NCBI GenBank assembly: GCA_030512335.1 | Contig: JAULSU010000002.1 | Span: 1,550,001-1,614,000, forward strand | Length of the DNA stretch: 64,000 bases | From: Immersiella caudata | Taxonomy: Eukaryota > Ascomycota > Sordariomycetes > Sordariales > Lasiosphaeriaceae | Direction: 5' to 3' | Shown here: piece by piece, positions 20,787-31,800 of the stretch | Position numbering within the stretch: position 1 is the first letter of the stretch | How the letters are laid out: each line of letters starts with the position of its first letter | The notes under the pieces: model-generated | Told to the model about the DNA's origin: nothing | The model's database searches: none | The model's input: only the letters and a program-made list of their open reading frames with translations | Translations under genes and position numbers: made by a program

Positions 20787-21989
20787 GACTGCCGTTGATT
20801 AGGGGTCGCGCAGGTCGCCAGACGGACCCGACCGCGACAGAACAATCCTCAATCCCAAAACCCTCTGGGAGATGCGGTAGGTCGTGGTGGCTACCGGCAA
20901 ACGCGATGCGCGATCATGGGAAGTCGTGGCAAAGAAGCAAAGGATGCACGAGAAGACAGATTACACGGGCGGCTGCGTCCGCGCGGCAAGCGTCTCAAAC
21001 GTGCGGAGTACCTCTAGCTCCACACCTCAGTTTGATCGATGTACCCCTGTCATGAGAACCATCAAGGCTTTCCTTGTTCACAGTAGGAATTTGTTTCAAA
21101 GGCACAACAAGCTCAGTCGAAGCTTTCAGTGACTTCGATGCATCCTAGAATACCTTCCTAAAAATGTATGGTGTATTGCAAAAATGGGCAGTCCTGCGAA
21201 CAATTTAGAAACTACATGCGGAATCTAAGGCTTCCCAGACAGTGCGGATCCATAAGCTTTGCACCGTTCATTCCACCTTTGTAGGTAAAGCTGCCCAATA
21301 TTGCTCACGATTCATTCTGACAGAAGTCTTGAAAGGCTAGAAATCTAGAGACTTGTGGCGTGGAACAATTGCCTCAACAAAGCGCCAGTGACGGATGAGG
21401 GTTTGAATAGGAACATATATATTAGCGCTGCGGTCTCCTCAGAGTCAACACCACGCGTTGACACGCAGTCTTACGCCGCTTGCATAACCAGCATCACCCC
21501 TTGACTCGTTGGAAATAATGGGCTTATATACCAATCTCTGATATGTATTCGTGTCAGCAGTTTTCCACCCACTCGATCTCAAAGACGACCTGAATGTTTA
21601 CAGCCAGGATAGGTAGAAGAGTTGGTTGACTTCACAGTGCTGGAGTAAAGCGGGTAAACCCGCTCTTTTGCAGACGCCATGCAGAGTTCTGGACCCACCA
21701 TCTCGGATAGGCCAAAATTTCGATCATGTAAAACGCAAAACATCAATCCGCGCGTCCACGGTGATCTTCCTTGGTTTCGCCAAGCTCTTCCCGGTTTTGG
21801 CCAAGGTGGATTAGCATCATCTCAGTTGTTCCATCTCCAAAAGATAGCTGTGGAAACCGGATCCAGCGATCCACGCCGTCGAAGGCCAGCCCCGGTTCTT
21901 GGCTGCCCAATTCCACCGGTATTTCGCTGTGGGCCAAACCTTCAGGCTAGGGCTCAACGGTTTTCTCACTTGAAATCTTCACATCCACA
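20787..21989. promoter_or_regulatory. Divergent promoter region of KEX1 and SFM1
   Basis: 1.2 kb between two divergent starts. An open frame at 21679-22146 overlaps the SFM1 start in another frame and is not a gene. AT-rich patches occur near 21410-21420 and 21500-21540. Nothing else was recognised. Confidence 0.5.
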
Positions 21990-22817
21990 ATGGCCCCGAA
22001 AACGTACATCGTCGAGCACCTGGATGAAGAGCTGGGGCCATGGTCAGAGCTCGAGTACCTCGCGATTGCGACCGAGTCACATGAGGCTGGCGCGAAGTTT
22101 CTTCTCTCTTCTCTTCCTTCGGCATTCAAGGTACCAGATGCCTTGAACGCGGTCCCTTCTTTTGTGGCCGAGAATAGAGGCGTCGAGGAGCTTTACGCAG
22201 CCGGCAAGTCACGAGTGTGCCTACTTGACCCCTCGGCGTCTAAGGATCTGGCTCCTGAGGACGGCGACAACTTTGATGTTTTTCTCTTCGGGGGTATACT
22301 GGGTATGTGCTGTCGTCAATCTTGACCAAGTGGTGAACTTCATTGACATGGTGCACAGGAGATGACCCTCCTCGAGGTAACAAATAGCACTCCCCTCGAA
22401 AGGTTCTCGCTCTAACCCCTTTTCAGACAGAACCTCTGAGCTACGGAAGAAAGGCTTTGAAGGCCGCAGACTTGGTCCGAAGCAGATGACCACAGACACG
22501 GCAGTGCGTGTAACACGGCTCGTTGTCGAGGGCAAAAGTCGGTTTTCTTTTTGTCCGCCTCCATACGATCTTGGCTGACCATGCCCTAGCGCCACTGCTG
22601 GAAATTCCGTATGTTGACGACCCTGACCTTCAGTTCAACGAGCATGAGAGCACCAGCATGCCGTTCCGATATGTGAAGGATAAGGATGGGAAGCCCATCA
22701 TGCCCAAGGTAAGCTCTTCCAGTTACTGGTTTGTCTCGCCATGCTGACAAGTCGGCTCAGGGTATGGTGGACCTCATCGGAAAAGACGCAGATAAAGCCA
22801 TTGATGATCTTTTTTGA
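21990..22817 (+). CDS. SFM1: SPOUT-family protein arginine methyltransferase Sfm1
   Basis: Five exons: 21990-22302, 22359-22376, 22427-22537, 22590-22708 and 22761-22817. They encode 205 residues, close to yeast Sfm1. Motifs in order are YIVEHLDEELGPWSELEY, RVCLLDPSASKDLAPED, FGGILGDDPPRDRTSELR (joined across two introns), RRLGPKQMTTDTAVRVT and MPFRYVKDKDGKPIMPKG. They match the SPOUT/DUF431 fold with its trefoil knot for S-adenosylmethionine. Yeast Sfm1 monomethylates an arginine of ribosomal protein Rps3. Exon 2 is only 18 nt and encodes the DDPPR segment, which is required for the family motif and so confirms it. The stop lies 209 bases before the DHODH start. Confidence 0.93.
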
Positions 22818-23026
22818 TCACAAAATAGCCCTTTGCATGGGGAATTGTATCTAAAATGGGCGGGACTCTTGCGCCGCGAATGCTCAGCTTCAAGTTTGGC
22901 GGGGTTCTTGAACTTATCTTATCTGTAACCCCGCCTTTATCATTCCCGGCGTCAACACAGCTCTTGTGAACTTTACACCATTCCTTGCCAGCGATAACGA
23001 GAGAGGCTCAATGGTCCTTGAAGGAA

Positions 23027-24110
23027 ATGGATACGCTTCCTCCTGCCCTGAAATTCACCCCACCGCTGATCAATTCGGCGAACCCATGGGCAACGACGCT
23101 AGAAGATCTGAAGGCACTTTACGATACCCCATCGATTGGCGCAGTGACAACTCGGACCTCGCTTCTCAAGGGTTTTGATAACGACCCTGTCAAGCACCAG
23201 TACATCTTTTTCGAGTCGAAGGACCATACCGCATCGTCAGAACCCAATATCGACCAGAGTGCAAGCCTCAACTCGCTGGGGTACAGTCCAATCCCATTAG
23301 AAGAGTATCTGAGCTTTATCAACCAAATATGTCTTCCACATGCTGATGTGGAGAACACAAGGCCAAGCAAGGGGTTCATCGTCTCCGTTACTGGAGCGCC
23401 GGAGGAAGTCGCGAAGAGCTACAGACTTATCGCCAGCACCCAAGCGGAGCTACGGAGGACACCACTCGCAATGGAGATCAATCTCAGCTGTCCGAATATC
23501 CCAAACAAGCCCCCACCGGCATACTCAAAGGACACGCTCGTTGAGTATATCACCCAGCTTCGGGAGCTTATCGGTGCTACACCCAACACGCCCCGCATCC
23601 CCTTCGGATTGAAGACGCCGCCGTACACTCACTCCACCGAGTACGAAGCCCTCATAGGTGCCTTGGAGGAGTCTGCGCGTGGGGGCGTCTCCCCTGTCAG
23701 CTTCCTCACGGCCACCAACACTCTCGGATCGTGTATGGTGTTTTCATCTGCAACTGAACCATCCAACCTTGCCTTGCCAGGGGCAGGCATTGGTGGGATG
23801 GGGGGAGCTCCTCTTCGTTAGTTCTCTCGCTCGGCTAGGCTCACATCATAAGGGAATGGAAGGAACTGATGATATTATGGCAGACCCCTTGGCACTTGGA
23901 AACGTTGCGACATTGCGGCGCATGCTGGATGAGCGTCGGGCAGAGCTCGGCCATATCCAGATAATTGGAATCGGTGGAGTGCTAGACGGAGCTGGCTACC
24001 GTCGGATGCGCGCAGCGGGGGCTCATGTTGTAGGAGTGGGTACAGGCCTCGGTCTAAAAGGCTTGAAGATCTTTAATGAGATCGAAAATGGCCTAGAAGG
24101 GCGGTGGTGA
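23027..24110 (+). CDS. Class 1A (fumarate-type) dihydroorotate dehydrogenase
   Basis: Two exons, 23027-23816 and 23884-24110, encode 338 residues. The junction C|AC restores GGAPLHPLALGNVATLRRML. The FMN barrel is recognisable: PPLINSANPWATT, the active-site loop EINLSCPNIPNKPP with Cys155 as catalytic base, PFGLKTPPY, a Gly-rich GAGIGGMGGAPL, and the phosphate-binding IIGIGGVLDGAGY plus VGVGTGLGLKG. A Cys rather than a Ser base is typical of class 1 soluble enzymes such as yeast Ura1, which oxidises dihydroorotate with fumarate. There is no mitochondrial presequence or membrane segment. Most filamentous fungi rely on the class 2 mitochondrial enzyme, so this may be an extra copy. The start ATG is the first in the frame; open sequence before it lacks an ATG. 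Confidence 0.88.
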
Positions 24111-26608
24111 GTGGCGAGAAGGAGGTCGGCAACGTAAATTTCCGACCTAGAATCTCGGTTCCTTCCGTGGCCGTGAGACGACACCGTTGGGCCGGAATTC
24201 GCAGAGGCATGTATTTCCTCCAATCTCGTGTCGAGCGCTTGGAGAGTCCGCCCAGGTTCATGGGTCGTCGACAGCTAACAGACAGGCGTTTGAGGCTTGT
24301 TCACTCAGCTCCGACCGAGCTGGTCGGTAAAGGTCAGGGTCTGTCTGGTACCGAAACGCCGCACCCACGGACGATGCATCTCCTCGCCGGGCTTTTATCT
24401 GTGAAAATAGTTCGGATAAATTTGTCCAGATCTCTCCACGTACTTGAGTCCGTCCTGACGCCATTCCATCTTGCTGGGAGACCCGAGTTGGCCAACGAAC
24501 CGCTCATCCAGGCAATATCCGGGTAGATCTCGACGTCGGGGGCTATTAGCAGTTTGTTCGACGGAATATTCTTCACATTCAGCCTGAATGCCTGCTGGTA
24601 ACGGCTCTACGTTTCGAAAACGGATGGCAGCAGTCGCAATGCACCACTGTTAGCGCTACCGCTTCGCCCAGTTGCTGCCACTTGTTGTTGCAGCACGCCG
24701 CTTGGCCGAACACGCGTCCGCGCAAGGCTGAGACGTGCCATGTTCTCAAGGCGGCGAGGCCACGGGAATAGGGATTATCCTGCACAGTCGTATTGTCGGG
24801 TCAAATAATCCCAGCACTACTGACGCTATACCCCTCAAGACCCAAGGGCAAGAGCAACGGGCGCGCTTGCTATTCGTGGGCTTTCTGACCCCGACGAAGG
24901 TGTGGAGGGGCTGCGGGGCCCGCTCTGGCATTCTACTGAAGACACCCGCACCTCCAGTTGCGAGTACCGAGCTTCAATGCAATGGGCCCTCCAACCCGAC
25001 GCGGGATGTATCACGGTTGTCCAATTCTATGCCTGGGCTAAGACTCGGGCCCGCGTGTTGCGTCTTATTAGAAAGTTTTGCCTGCGCCGACAGACCGTTC
25101 CACACCATTCTCCCGACGGGCGCACATGTCATGGCAGTCCCTGGTCCAGACCTCTCCTTCCTAGGTTACCTGCCAAGCTCAGAACACACCGCCAACTAGC
25201 TACCAGAATGTTGGGTTATTCCTCTTTTGCGAACTAGATGCCCTTCCTAGGAGTCGCCTCATTTCATGAAAGTTCTTGGCTTCCTGCCTACGACCTGTCT
25301 AATAGGAACCTACCCATCCGGGTCTTTGTGACGTCCCCCCAAGACGAGAATAGACACTGATTTCCGCTCGTCGGAAGAATTCCCCGAACCCCTTGAGAAT
25401 GGACATTGGATGAACCCCATCCATAGGCTTCGCTCCCCAGCATTCAACACACCACCTCTGCATCAAGGCACCAGCTATCACTCGGCCGCAACGGCCATAC
25501 CTGAACTGCGGATTTCACTCCAGGTCAACTTTGGGTCCAGCTGACCACGGATCGCACAAGACTGCACTGCCGTCCCAATTGCACGATTACACCCCGCCAT
25601 ACCTGCCGCCCCGGCCGAGACTCTAGACAACGCCCGCACCTCCCCTACCTACCTAACCCCACCCGGGCCCTCGCAGGCCCCTCTTCGCCGCTTGTCTCGT
25701 TGACTGCTGCGTCCCATCGCGCCTCGCTAACCCGGCCGTTTGGAAGCCAACGGTGCGACAAAACGGTCCGTCCAAATCAAATACCTGACTTCGGCAGACA
25801 GCTTGGCGCCCGCGACAAGAGCAAATATACCCTATCTACCTACTACTTCGGTACTCTCCCACTGTCGCAACTCTCCCTCTGCCCTCGACTGTCGATCTCT
25901 CCTTCTTAGCGCCATGACACAACACTCGCCGTCTCGGCCATATCTTCGCTACCATCGCCGACTCCTCCAGTGAGGGACCCGAGACTTCTAAGCTCTCGTC
26001 GCCTCTCATATACCGGAGGAGGCCCACTCCTTGCGTGCCGCCTTCCTGTCCAGCCTGACCCCTAACTCGAGGTTTTGCTGTCTCTGGTTGCTACAGCAGC
26101 CTGCGGCGTCCTCGACTCACCTCGGTTTCGTTCTCTAGTCGGCAGAGATACTTTAGAGCCTTATCTCCTTGCGCCAGGAGTGACAGTCGCGGGCCCAAAA
26201 TCGCCGAAGTGCCCAACCGGGAACGCCGATATCCCAACCGGAGGGCAAGAGTTCTGATTCCAGTACTTCTTCCAAACCTCGGGCCTTGGAGGTGTCTCTG
26301 CTTCCACGCCCCAAAGCAGCTTTCATCACGCATTTGTCGGCAAACAGCTTTGATCTGTTACAACACCCAGCCAGGCCGCGGTCCAGGACGACGAAGCCTC
26401 TGCTGGTCGGAGGGAAATGCACACCGGGGTTCTTCCGCGACACCAAGGTATTCGTTATTGCTGGAATCGGTGGGAACACCATTTCTCAGGAGGAAAGACC
26501 CCTTTCCTGAAAGTGAGGGCTCCGATTTCTGGGTTGGAGGGACTCTGAGAGGTTCCTGAGGTGCTAGCCACAGCTGAAAAAGCCCTTGAGGGCTCAAGAA
26601 ACGAAAAA
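24111..26608. promoter_or_regulatory. Long upstream region of the QutR-like gene
   Basis: 2.5 kb with no supportable gene. From about 25,580 on it is pyrimidine-rich and resembles promoter and leader (CTACCTACCTAAC near 25,645). The stretch 26,286-26,510 has an open frame containing VFVIAGIGGN, faintly like a nucleotide-binding loop, but it ends in a stop and does not connect by a clear splice to the gene downstream. Confidence 0.45.
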
Positions 26609-28897
26609 ATGGCCGCAGTTCAGCAGTTGCTGGACCCATTGCGAACGCCAGCGCGGCCGCAGAGCATCAATGGCACAGCACACACCCTGGGCGTTGGCAT
26701 GGGATTACCCTCCCCACCGGCAACGTCCGATATCACTCTCGGGAGTAGCCCACAAGGCGGCGACACAAGGACGGTCATCATTCTGTATGGTCATGGTCAA
26801 GATAAGATTGTGGCCGTATTCGCCGAGGTCCTTGGAAAACTATACCGACTAGGCGGTGGCTTCAAGGACGTGACTCTTGAAGATAAGGATCTTGTCGTAG
26901 GGATATCTGCGGGAGCGGCAAACACGGATATCTCCACGCGCGACAGGGCATCGGTTGTCGTTATCAACGCCCATTGCACCAGTTTGGGAATGCCCCCTGA
27001 CGTCTATCTCTCCGCTCAGTGCGACTACGAATTCCTCTATACCGAAATGCCGTTCTTCCGAAGAGACTTGTCACGCTTCATATCGCATACCTTGGGCCAG
27101 ATCAACCATCATGAGACACTTATGGCAAAGCCGAGAACCTATTTCATCTCAACAACTTTCCCCGATGTTCGCGCTGCCCTCCCCAACATAGATATTCTGA
27201 CCGTAGGTTCGGACGCAGTCGAAATTCGAGTCGACCTTCTCAAAGAACCACTCAGCGATGGTTCTTTTGCCCCAATACCTAGCTTGAGTTATGTCGGTGA
27301 GCAGGTTATGCTTCTTCGACAACGGACCGAGTTGCCCATCATATTCACAACGAGATGCACCAAGGAGAATGGAAAGTTCCCAATGGATAACCCCGACTTG
27401 TATTATGAATATCTCTATCGTGCCATCCAGTGGGGCGTTGAGTATATTGATGTCGAGCTCTGGCTCCCAGAGTCCATCAGGCGAAAGCTTTATGAGCAGA
27501 GAGGCAGCAGTCGGATCATGTCAGCCTTTCACGACTTTTCGGGAGCATTCAAGTGGCCTTCGAAACAAGCAGAGTCGATCTTTCTCGAGTCGCGGCGGCA
27601 CGCGGACATTATCAAGATGATTGCCATTATTAACGATCATAATGAGAATTTTGAGCTGGAGTACTTCCGCTCCAAGATAAAAGCCGAGTACCCCGACGCG
27701 CCCCCTTTATCAGCGGTCAACATGGGTGAGACAGGACAGTTCTCACGGACACTCAATAAAGTCTTTACACCAATTACCCATCCACTACTACCCATCATTG
27801 CAGCGCCGGGCCAGCTGAGCGCAGCGGAGATCAACCAGGCCCTCGCATTGTTGGGCCAGCTTCCCAAGAAGGACATATACGGAATCAGCAGTCCAGCAAC
27901 CCGGAGTACAACACCACAGGCGACATTCTACGAGAAGTGTTTCAATGAGTTGGGCCTGCCCCATCACTTCGCGGTCGTTGAGAGACAAGTGAAGGGCTCT
28001 GGGGGGATAGAGACCTGGTGCAACCAGAGAAATTTCGGCGGCGCTTACCTCAACCCAGCGATCTCGGTCACGAGTTTGACAGCCAACAATGGGTTCTTCT
28101 CATCTCTCAACAGCGGAGCTGGACCTGTTCTTAGCGACGCAGCACGGCTAATCGGCATGGTGGACACGATTGTGGTGCGACCGAACCCGTCCAGCTTCGC
28201 CTCCTCAGCGCCAGCGTCGGTGCCATCCAGCCCACCGCGGCACAATGGCGACTCTTTCGGACCTTATACATCGACACAGGCTGGGCTGCCCCATAACACA
28301 TCACTCGTCTTCGATAATGCGTCTTGGAAAGGCATTTTGAGCACTCTGACGCGCGATCTTGCACCGTCGGCCTACTTCGGTCGCGCTGCCGTCGTTCTCG
28401 CCTCATCGTCGGATGATGCCGCGAGCGCGCTGTTTGCTCTGAAGGCCCTGAAGGTCGGAAAGGTTTATACAGTAGGCTTTCGAACACCGCCGGCGCTCGC
28501 GAAGGACCTTGCAGTCGAGCCATTCAACAGCCTGGAGAGTCTCCAACGGGCACGCATGGTCGGATCTGACGGAACAGGGCCGGGGTCGTCGGGCGCCGGG
28601 TCACCCTTCGTCGTTATCAGTGCTTTGGGGCCAGAAAAGGGGAATCTGGTGGGGATGTTGGTTCGTGTCTTTGGATCACGGGGTTCGGCAAAGACCCGAA
28701 AAGTGTTTCTCGACCTCGCGGATGGTCCCGTTCCGCGCCGAGGTGATCCAGGCCTTATCGCAGAGCAAAGTGGGTTCGCGGTATACGGGGCAGCCGATGT
28801 CACGGCTTTCACCACGGTCGAAACCCTTCGCCTCTTGGTCGGCCAGAACGTCCCATACAGCTTCGTCCGCCTGGCCAGTGGTCGGGCGCTGTTTTGA
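26609..28897 (+). CDS. QutR/QA-1S-like quinate-pathway repressor homologue
   Basis: An intronless gene of 762 residues from the ATG at 26609. It resembles the quinate repressors QutR and QA-1S, which derive from the C-terminal domains of the AROM protein. A type I 3-dehydroquinase-like domain spans about residues 170-430: RTYFISTTFPDVRAALPNID, then PIIFTTRCTKENG and YIDVELWLPE. It keeps His308 (SAFHDFSG) and Lys336 (DIIKMIA), the pair that is catalytic in active enzymes. A shikimate-dehydrogenase-like domain follows at about 430-762, starting IYGISSPATRS. Its substrate region GGAYLNPAISVTS lacks the usual lysine, as expected for a regulator. The first 170 residues, where a shikimate-kinase-like domain would sit, have only GHGQDK in place of a P-loop, and the protein is shorter than the roughly 920 residues I recall for this family. 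Confidence 0.8.
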   Translation: MAAVQQLLDPLRTPARPQSINGTAHTLGVGMGLPSPPATSDITLGSSPQGGDTRTVIILYGHGQDKIVAVFAEVLGKLYRLGGGFKDVTLEDKDLVVGISAGAANTDISTRDRASVVVINAHCTSLGMPPDVYLSAQCDYEFLYTEMPFFRRDLSRFISHTLGQINHHETLMAKPRTYFISTTFPDVRAALPNIDILTVGSDAVEIRVDLLKEPLSDGSFAPIPSLSYVGEQVMLLRQRTELPIIFTTRCTKENGKFPMDNPDLYYEYLYRAIQWGVEYIDVELWLPESIRRKLYEQRGSSRIMSAFHDFSGAFKWPSKQAESIFLESRRHADIIKMIAIINDHNENFELEYFRSKIKAEYPDAPPLSAVNMGETGQFSRTLNKVFTPITHPLLPIIAAPGQLSAAEINQALALLGQLPKKDIYGISSPATRSTTPQATFYEKCFNELGLPHHFAVVERQVKGSGGIETWCNQRNFGGAYLNPAISVTSLTANNGFFSSLNSGAGPVLSDAARLIGMVDTIVVRPNPSSFASSAPASVPSSPPRHNGDSFGPYTSTQAGLPHNTSLVFDNASWKGILSTLTRDLAPSAYFGRAAVVLASSSDDAASALFALKALKVGKVYTVGFRTPPALAKDLAVEPFNSLESLQRARMVGSDGTGPGSSGAGSPFVVISALGPEKGNLVGMLVRVFGSRGSAKTRKVFLDLADGPVPRRGDPGLIAEQSGFAVYGAADVTAFTTVETLRLLVGQNVPYSFVRLASGRALF

Positions 28898-31800
28898 GCA
28901 GTAACTTTCCCCTCTCCGGATGGCAACCTTTGGCATTCGTTGAGGCGCAACACTGAGCGTTCGGCAGTGAGCCCTTCCGTCCGCTTGAAGGGTACGCTGT
29001 CTCCAAAGTCCCTTCGAGGGATCCACGGATTTTGCTGCTCCTAGTTGAAACCATTTGCGGGGTCGGCACGGGATGGATGTCGCTCCCGCTGAATGCTCGG
29101 CACAAAAAATGCGCTCAAGCTCGCAAGGGCGGTGCCTCGTGATGCCTGGATACGAGAAAAGGCAGTATTGGGAGGTTGGGGGCGCGGGATGGAGACCCTG
29201 GAATTGATGACAATCATCCCATATTCGGGGCAGACTCCTTCATTCTGATGTTTGTACTCTACGCCATATCTGTTTGTCTACTTTGGCGCCCAATCCGCTT
29301 GCTTCCCATATAACCTGGTGAGCTGGTCCGAGTGGATTAATGTTGTTCCACCGCTTTTACTGGGTGGTTATTAAGTGTTCGGCAAGATCTTTCCACGGTC
29401 AGGGACGAGTCAGTCAATACAAGCAAGATGGTGTGATAGATCTGATTTTCAGTCATCCTGACCAATGGAGGCACGGGCGCTTGTCACAATATCTGGACGG
29501 GTAGTTGGTGGCGGTGCTGTAAATTGACTAGGCGATCGATGGACCGGTCGCCAGAGTTATGACGTGCTACTCGCGAAGGTTCTTCTCAATAGCTTCAAGA
29601 CATCGTGTTGGTGATGCGTTGACCATCTATCCGTCTACAGATCAAGCTAGCATAAGAAAGCTTTACAACGGGTTTTCAAATCTTGGAAAGGGGTATCAGC
29701 GAAGATCACCTTGCCAGCTACAGCCATCAGTCAGCTTCGACACTGTTGGAGATCGCATTGGGTTACTTGGTATCGAGAAAAGGGATACCAAGTCGCTGAT
29801 GATCACCTTTCCATTACCCATAACCTCAATATCAAAGGGATGCTAGGTGGTCCCTTCTTGGCCAGTGATAGAGTCGGCTATCGGATCTCGAAATCGACTG
29901 GACTAGGCGGTGTACGAGCAGTAGTAAATGTAATAGAGCAGCCGAAGGGTAGCACGCTCCCAAGTCTCGAATTTGTGTCACTCTCGTGCCGGTCGGACTG
30001 GGATTGATGATCCTAGCAGCCGAGATCTGGAGGCAGCAAAGTACTCTATGTACCCGAGGAGCCTCAGGTGCTAAGGGCCCAACGCATCCTCAGGGTGGCC
30101 TGGCTTATGGGGTAGGCGGGTGAACCAGTTTGATGCGAATAGGAGGTAGCAAAGGGGGCCGAGTGGTGAGGCATTGAGGAATCAACCTGGTTCCCGAGCT
30201 AGGCTACTGGTATGTGTTGGTGATGTGAATGCTAGGCTCGGCACCAAGGCACCACGTTCCATTCTCGGAGGATGCTTGAGTGTGGTTGTCGTGATATGCT
30301 TGACCGCTTGAGTTGAGGGGTAGACCCTCGGACTTCAGCACTGGGTTGAGAGCCAATACCGGCAGGCGAGATCCACCCACTAAGTTTTGGATGGCTGCCT
30401 CCTAGCAAGCAATCCCCGAATGGGACAAGCCTGTGCCTTCAATGGTCTGACTTCCCTGATTGTGTACGCGCTGGGCCTGAAAGCGCTACGTACTACCGGG
30501 CACCGGGGACGTGAGCCGTCGCGGCATTTGCCCAAAGTCTGAGATCTGAAGCCGGGGTGGGTTTCATTGGCGCTGCCTAGATGTGCCCCTATACCGTTCG
30601 TCTTATAGGGCTGAAGGAGCGGACATCTTGAGAAGTCAATGGGTGCTCATAGCGCGTTTTCAGCGATGAAGTTGTGTGGGTACGGGCGCTGTGCTTCGGC
30701 CTCCCGTGAAACGATGCGTGCTGGTTGTCTGGCTGGCTGGCTGGGTGACTGTTGGCTGACTGTTGGAAGCTCGGCTCCGAGTACCCAGAGGGATGTGATG
30801 GGAGCTGGGTAAAATGGGAGTAAGTCAACACGAGAGTGGCCAGCGCTGAGGTGATAAAGTGGCCCGTGATTTGAGGCAGAACAGCTCGCGGCTGGCGGTA
30901 CTCTGATTGGTTCCGTCGAGCTCGTAGAGCTTCCTGCCGAAGTCAAGGCCCGTAATTAAGGTTGCATCTGATGGCTCGACATCTAGAAGCAGCAACGGTC
31001 GTTCCAAAGAACCCTCCTTGCTCCCCACGAACGCCAAGAACCCACGGGTGACAGCAGCGGAGTGGGATAATTAATACAATTTCATCTCGCAGGATGTTCT
31101 CGGATGGGCACGAGAATCACGTGGCGGCGGTGGGTGACCGCGATGAACTTATGGCGTCAGCGTCTTGAAGGTGGGAAATGTGAAGTGAGAAAGAGACGGC
31201 AAGCCGACATTCGTTCCGACGTGTTGGTGGAGAGGTACCTGGAGAACCGGGGTTTCGGCCGCCTAGCGGATGGAGACACCGCATGCGGTGCGGGGAGCTC
31301 GGCGTGCAGCCATGAACTGGGGTCCCATTAGTCGCTAAAGCGGGTGGCTTGACCGTTGAGGGCGACGAACCCATATCCCGTGGTCCAGGGCAAGGCCCTC
31401 CACCCAACGCGGCCTCGGCCATTCTCGGTGCTGCATTAACAAATGAGGGGAAGAGATTGCGGAGGAATCTGCACCAGTTTCTGCTGCTGGTAAATGCTGA
31501 GGAAAAATATGTCGATACGAAACCACAAAGTGAAACCCGACATACAGCAAGTTCTGTCATCGTCGTTGCTGGTAATTGGCACCTGCTTACGGCATCTCGG
31601 ATGTCCGAGCTCGATCTCTGCTGCGATTGGCGCGGGTAACTCTGGCGGTAGTTAGTTTTCTGCCTCTCGGGGAACGTCGTCGTGGATGGGTTTTCCCACC
31701 ATTCTTCACTTCGCCTTCCCATCTGGATCTTCAATGCCGACCACTACCAGCTTGACAGACTGGGGCCTCTTCCATGATCGCCATATTGATGCTAACGTGC

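Noticed and set aside
26286..26510. Open frame with VFVIAGIGGN, considered as a P-loop exon of the QutR-like gene
   Set aside because: It lacks GK[ST], ends in a stop, and no good donor connects it in frame to the ATG at 26609.
31117..31734. 205-codon minus-strand ORF in the large gap
   Set aside because: Random-looking composition, no introns that improve it, and no motif.
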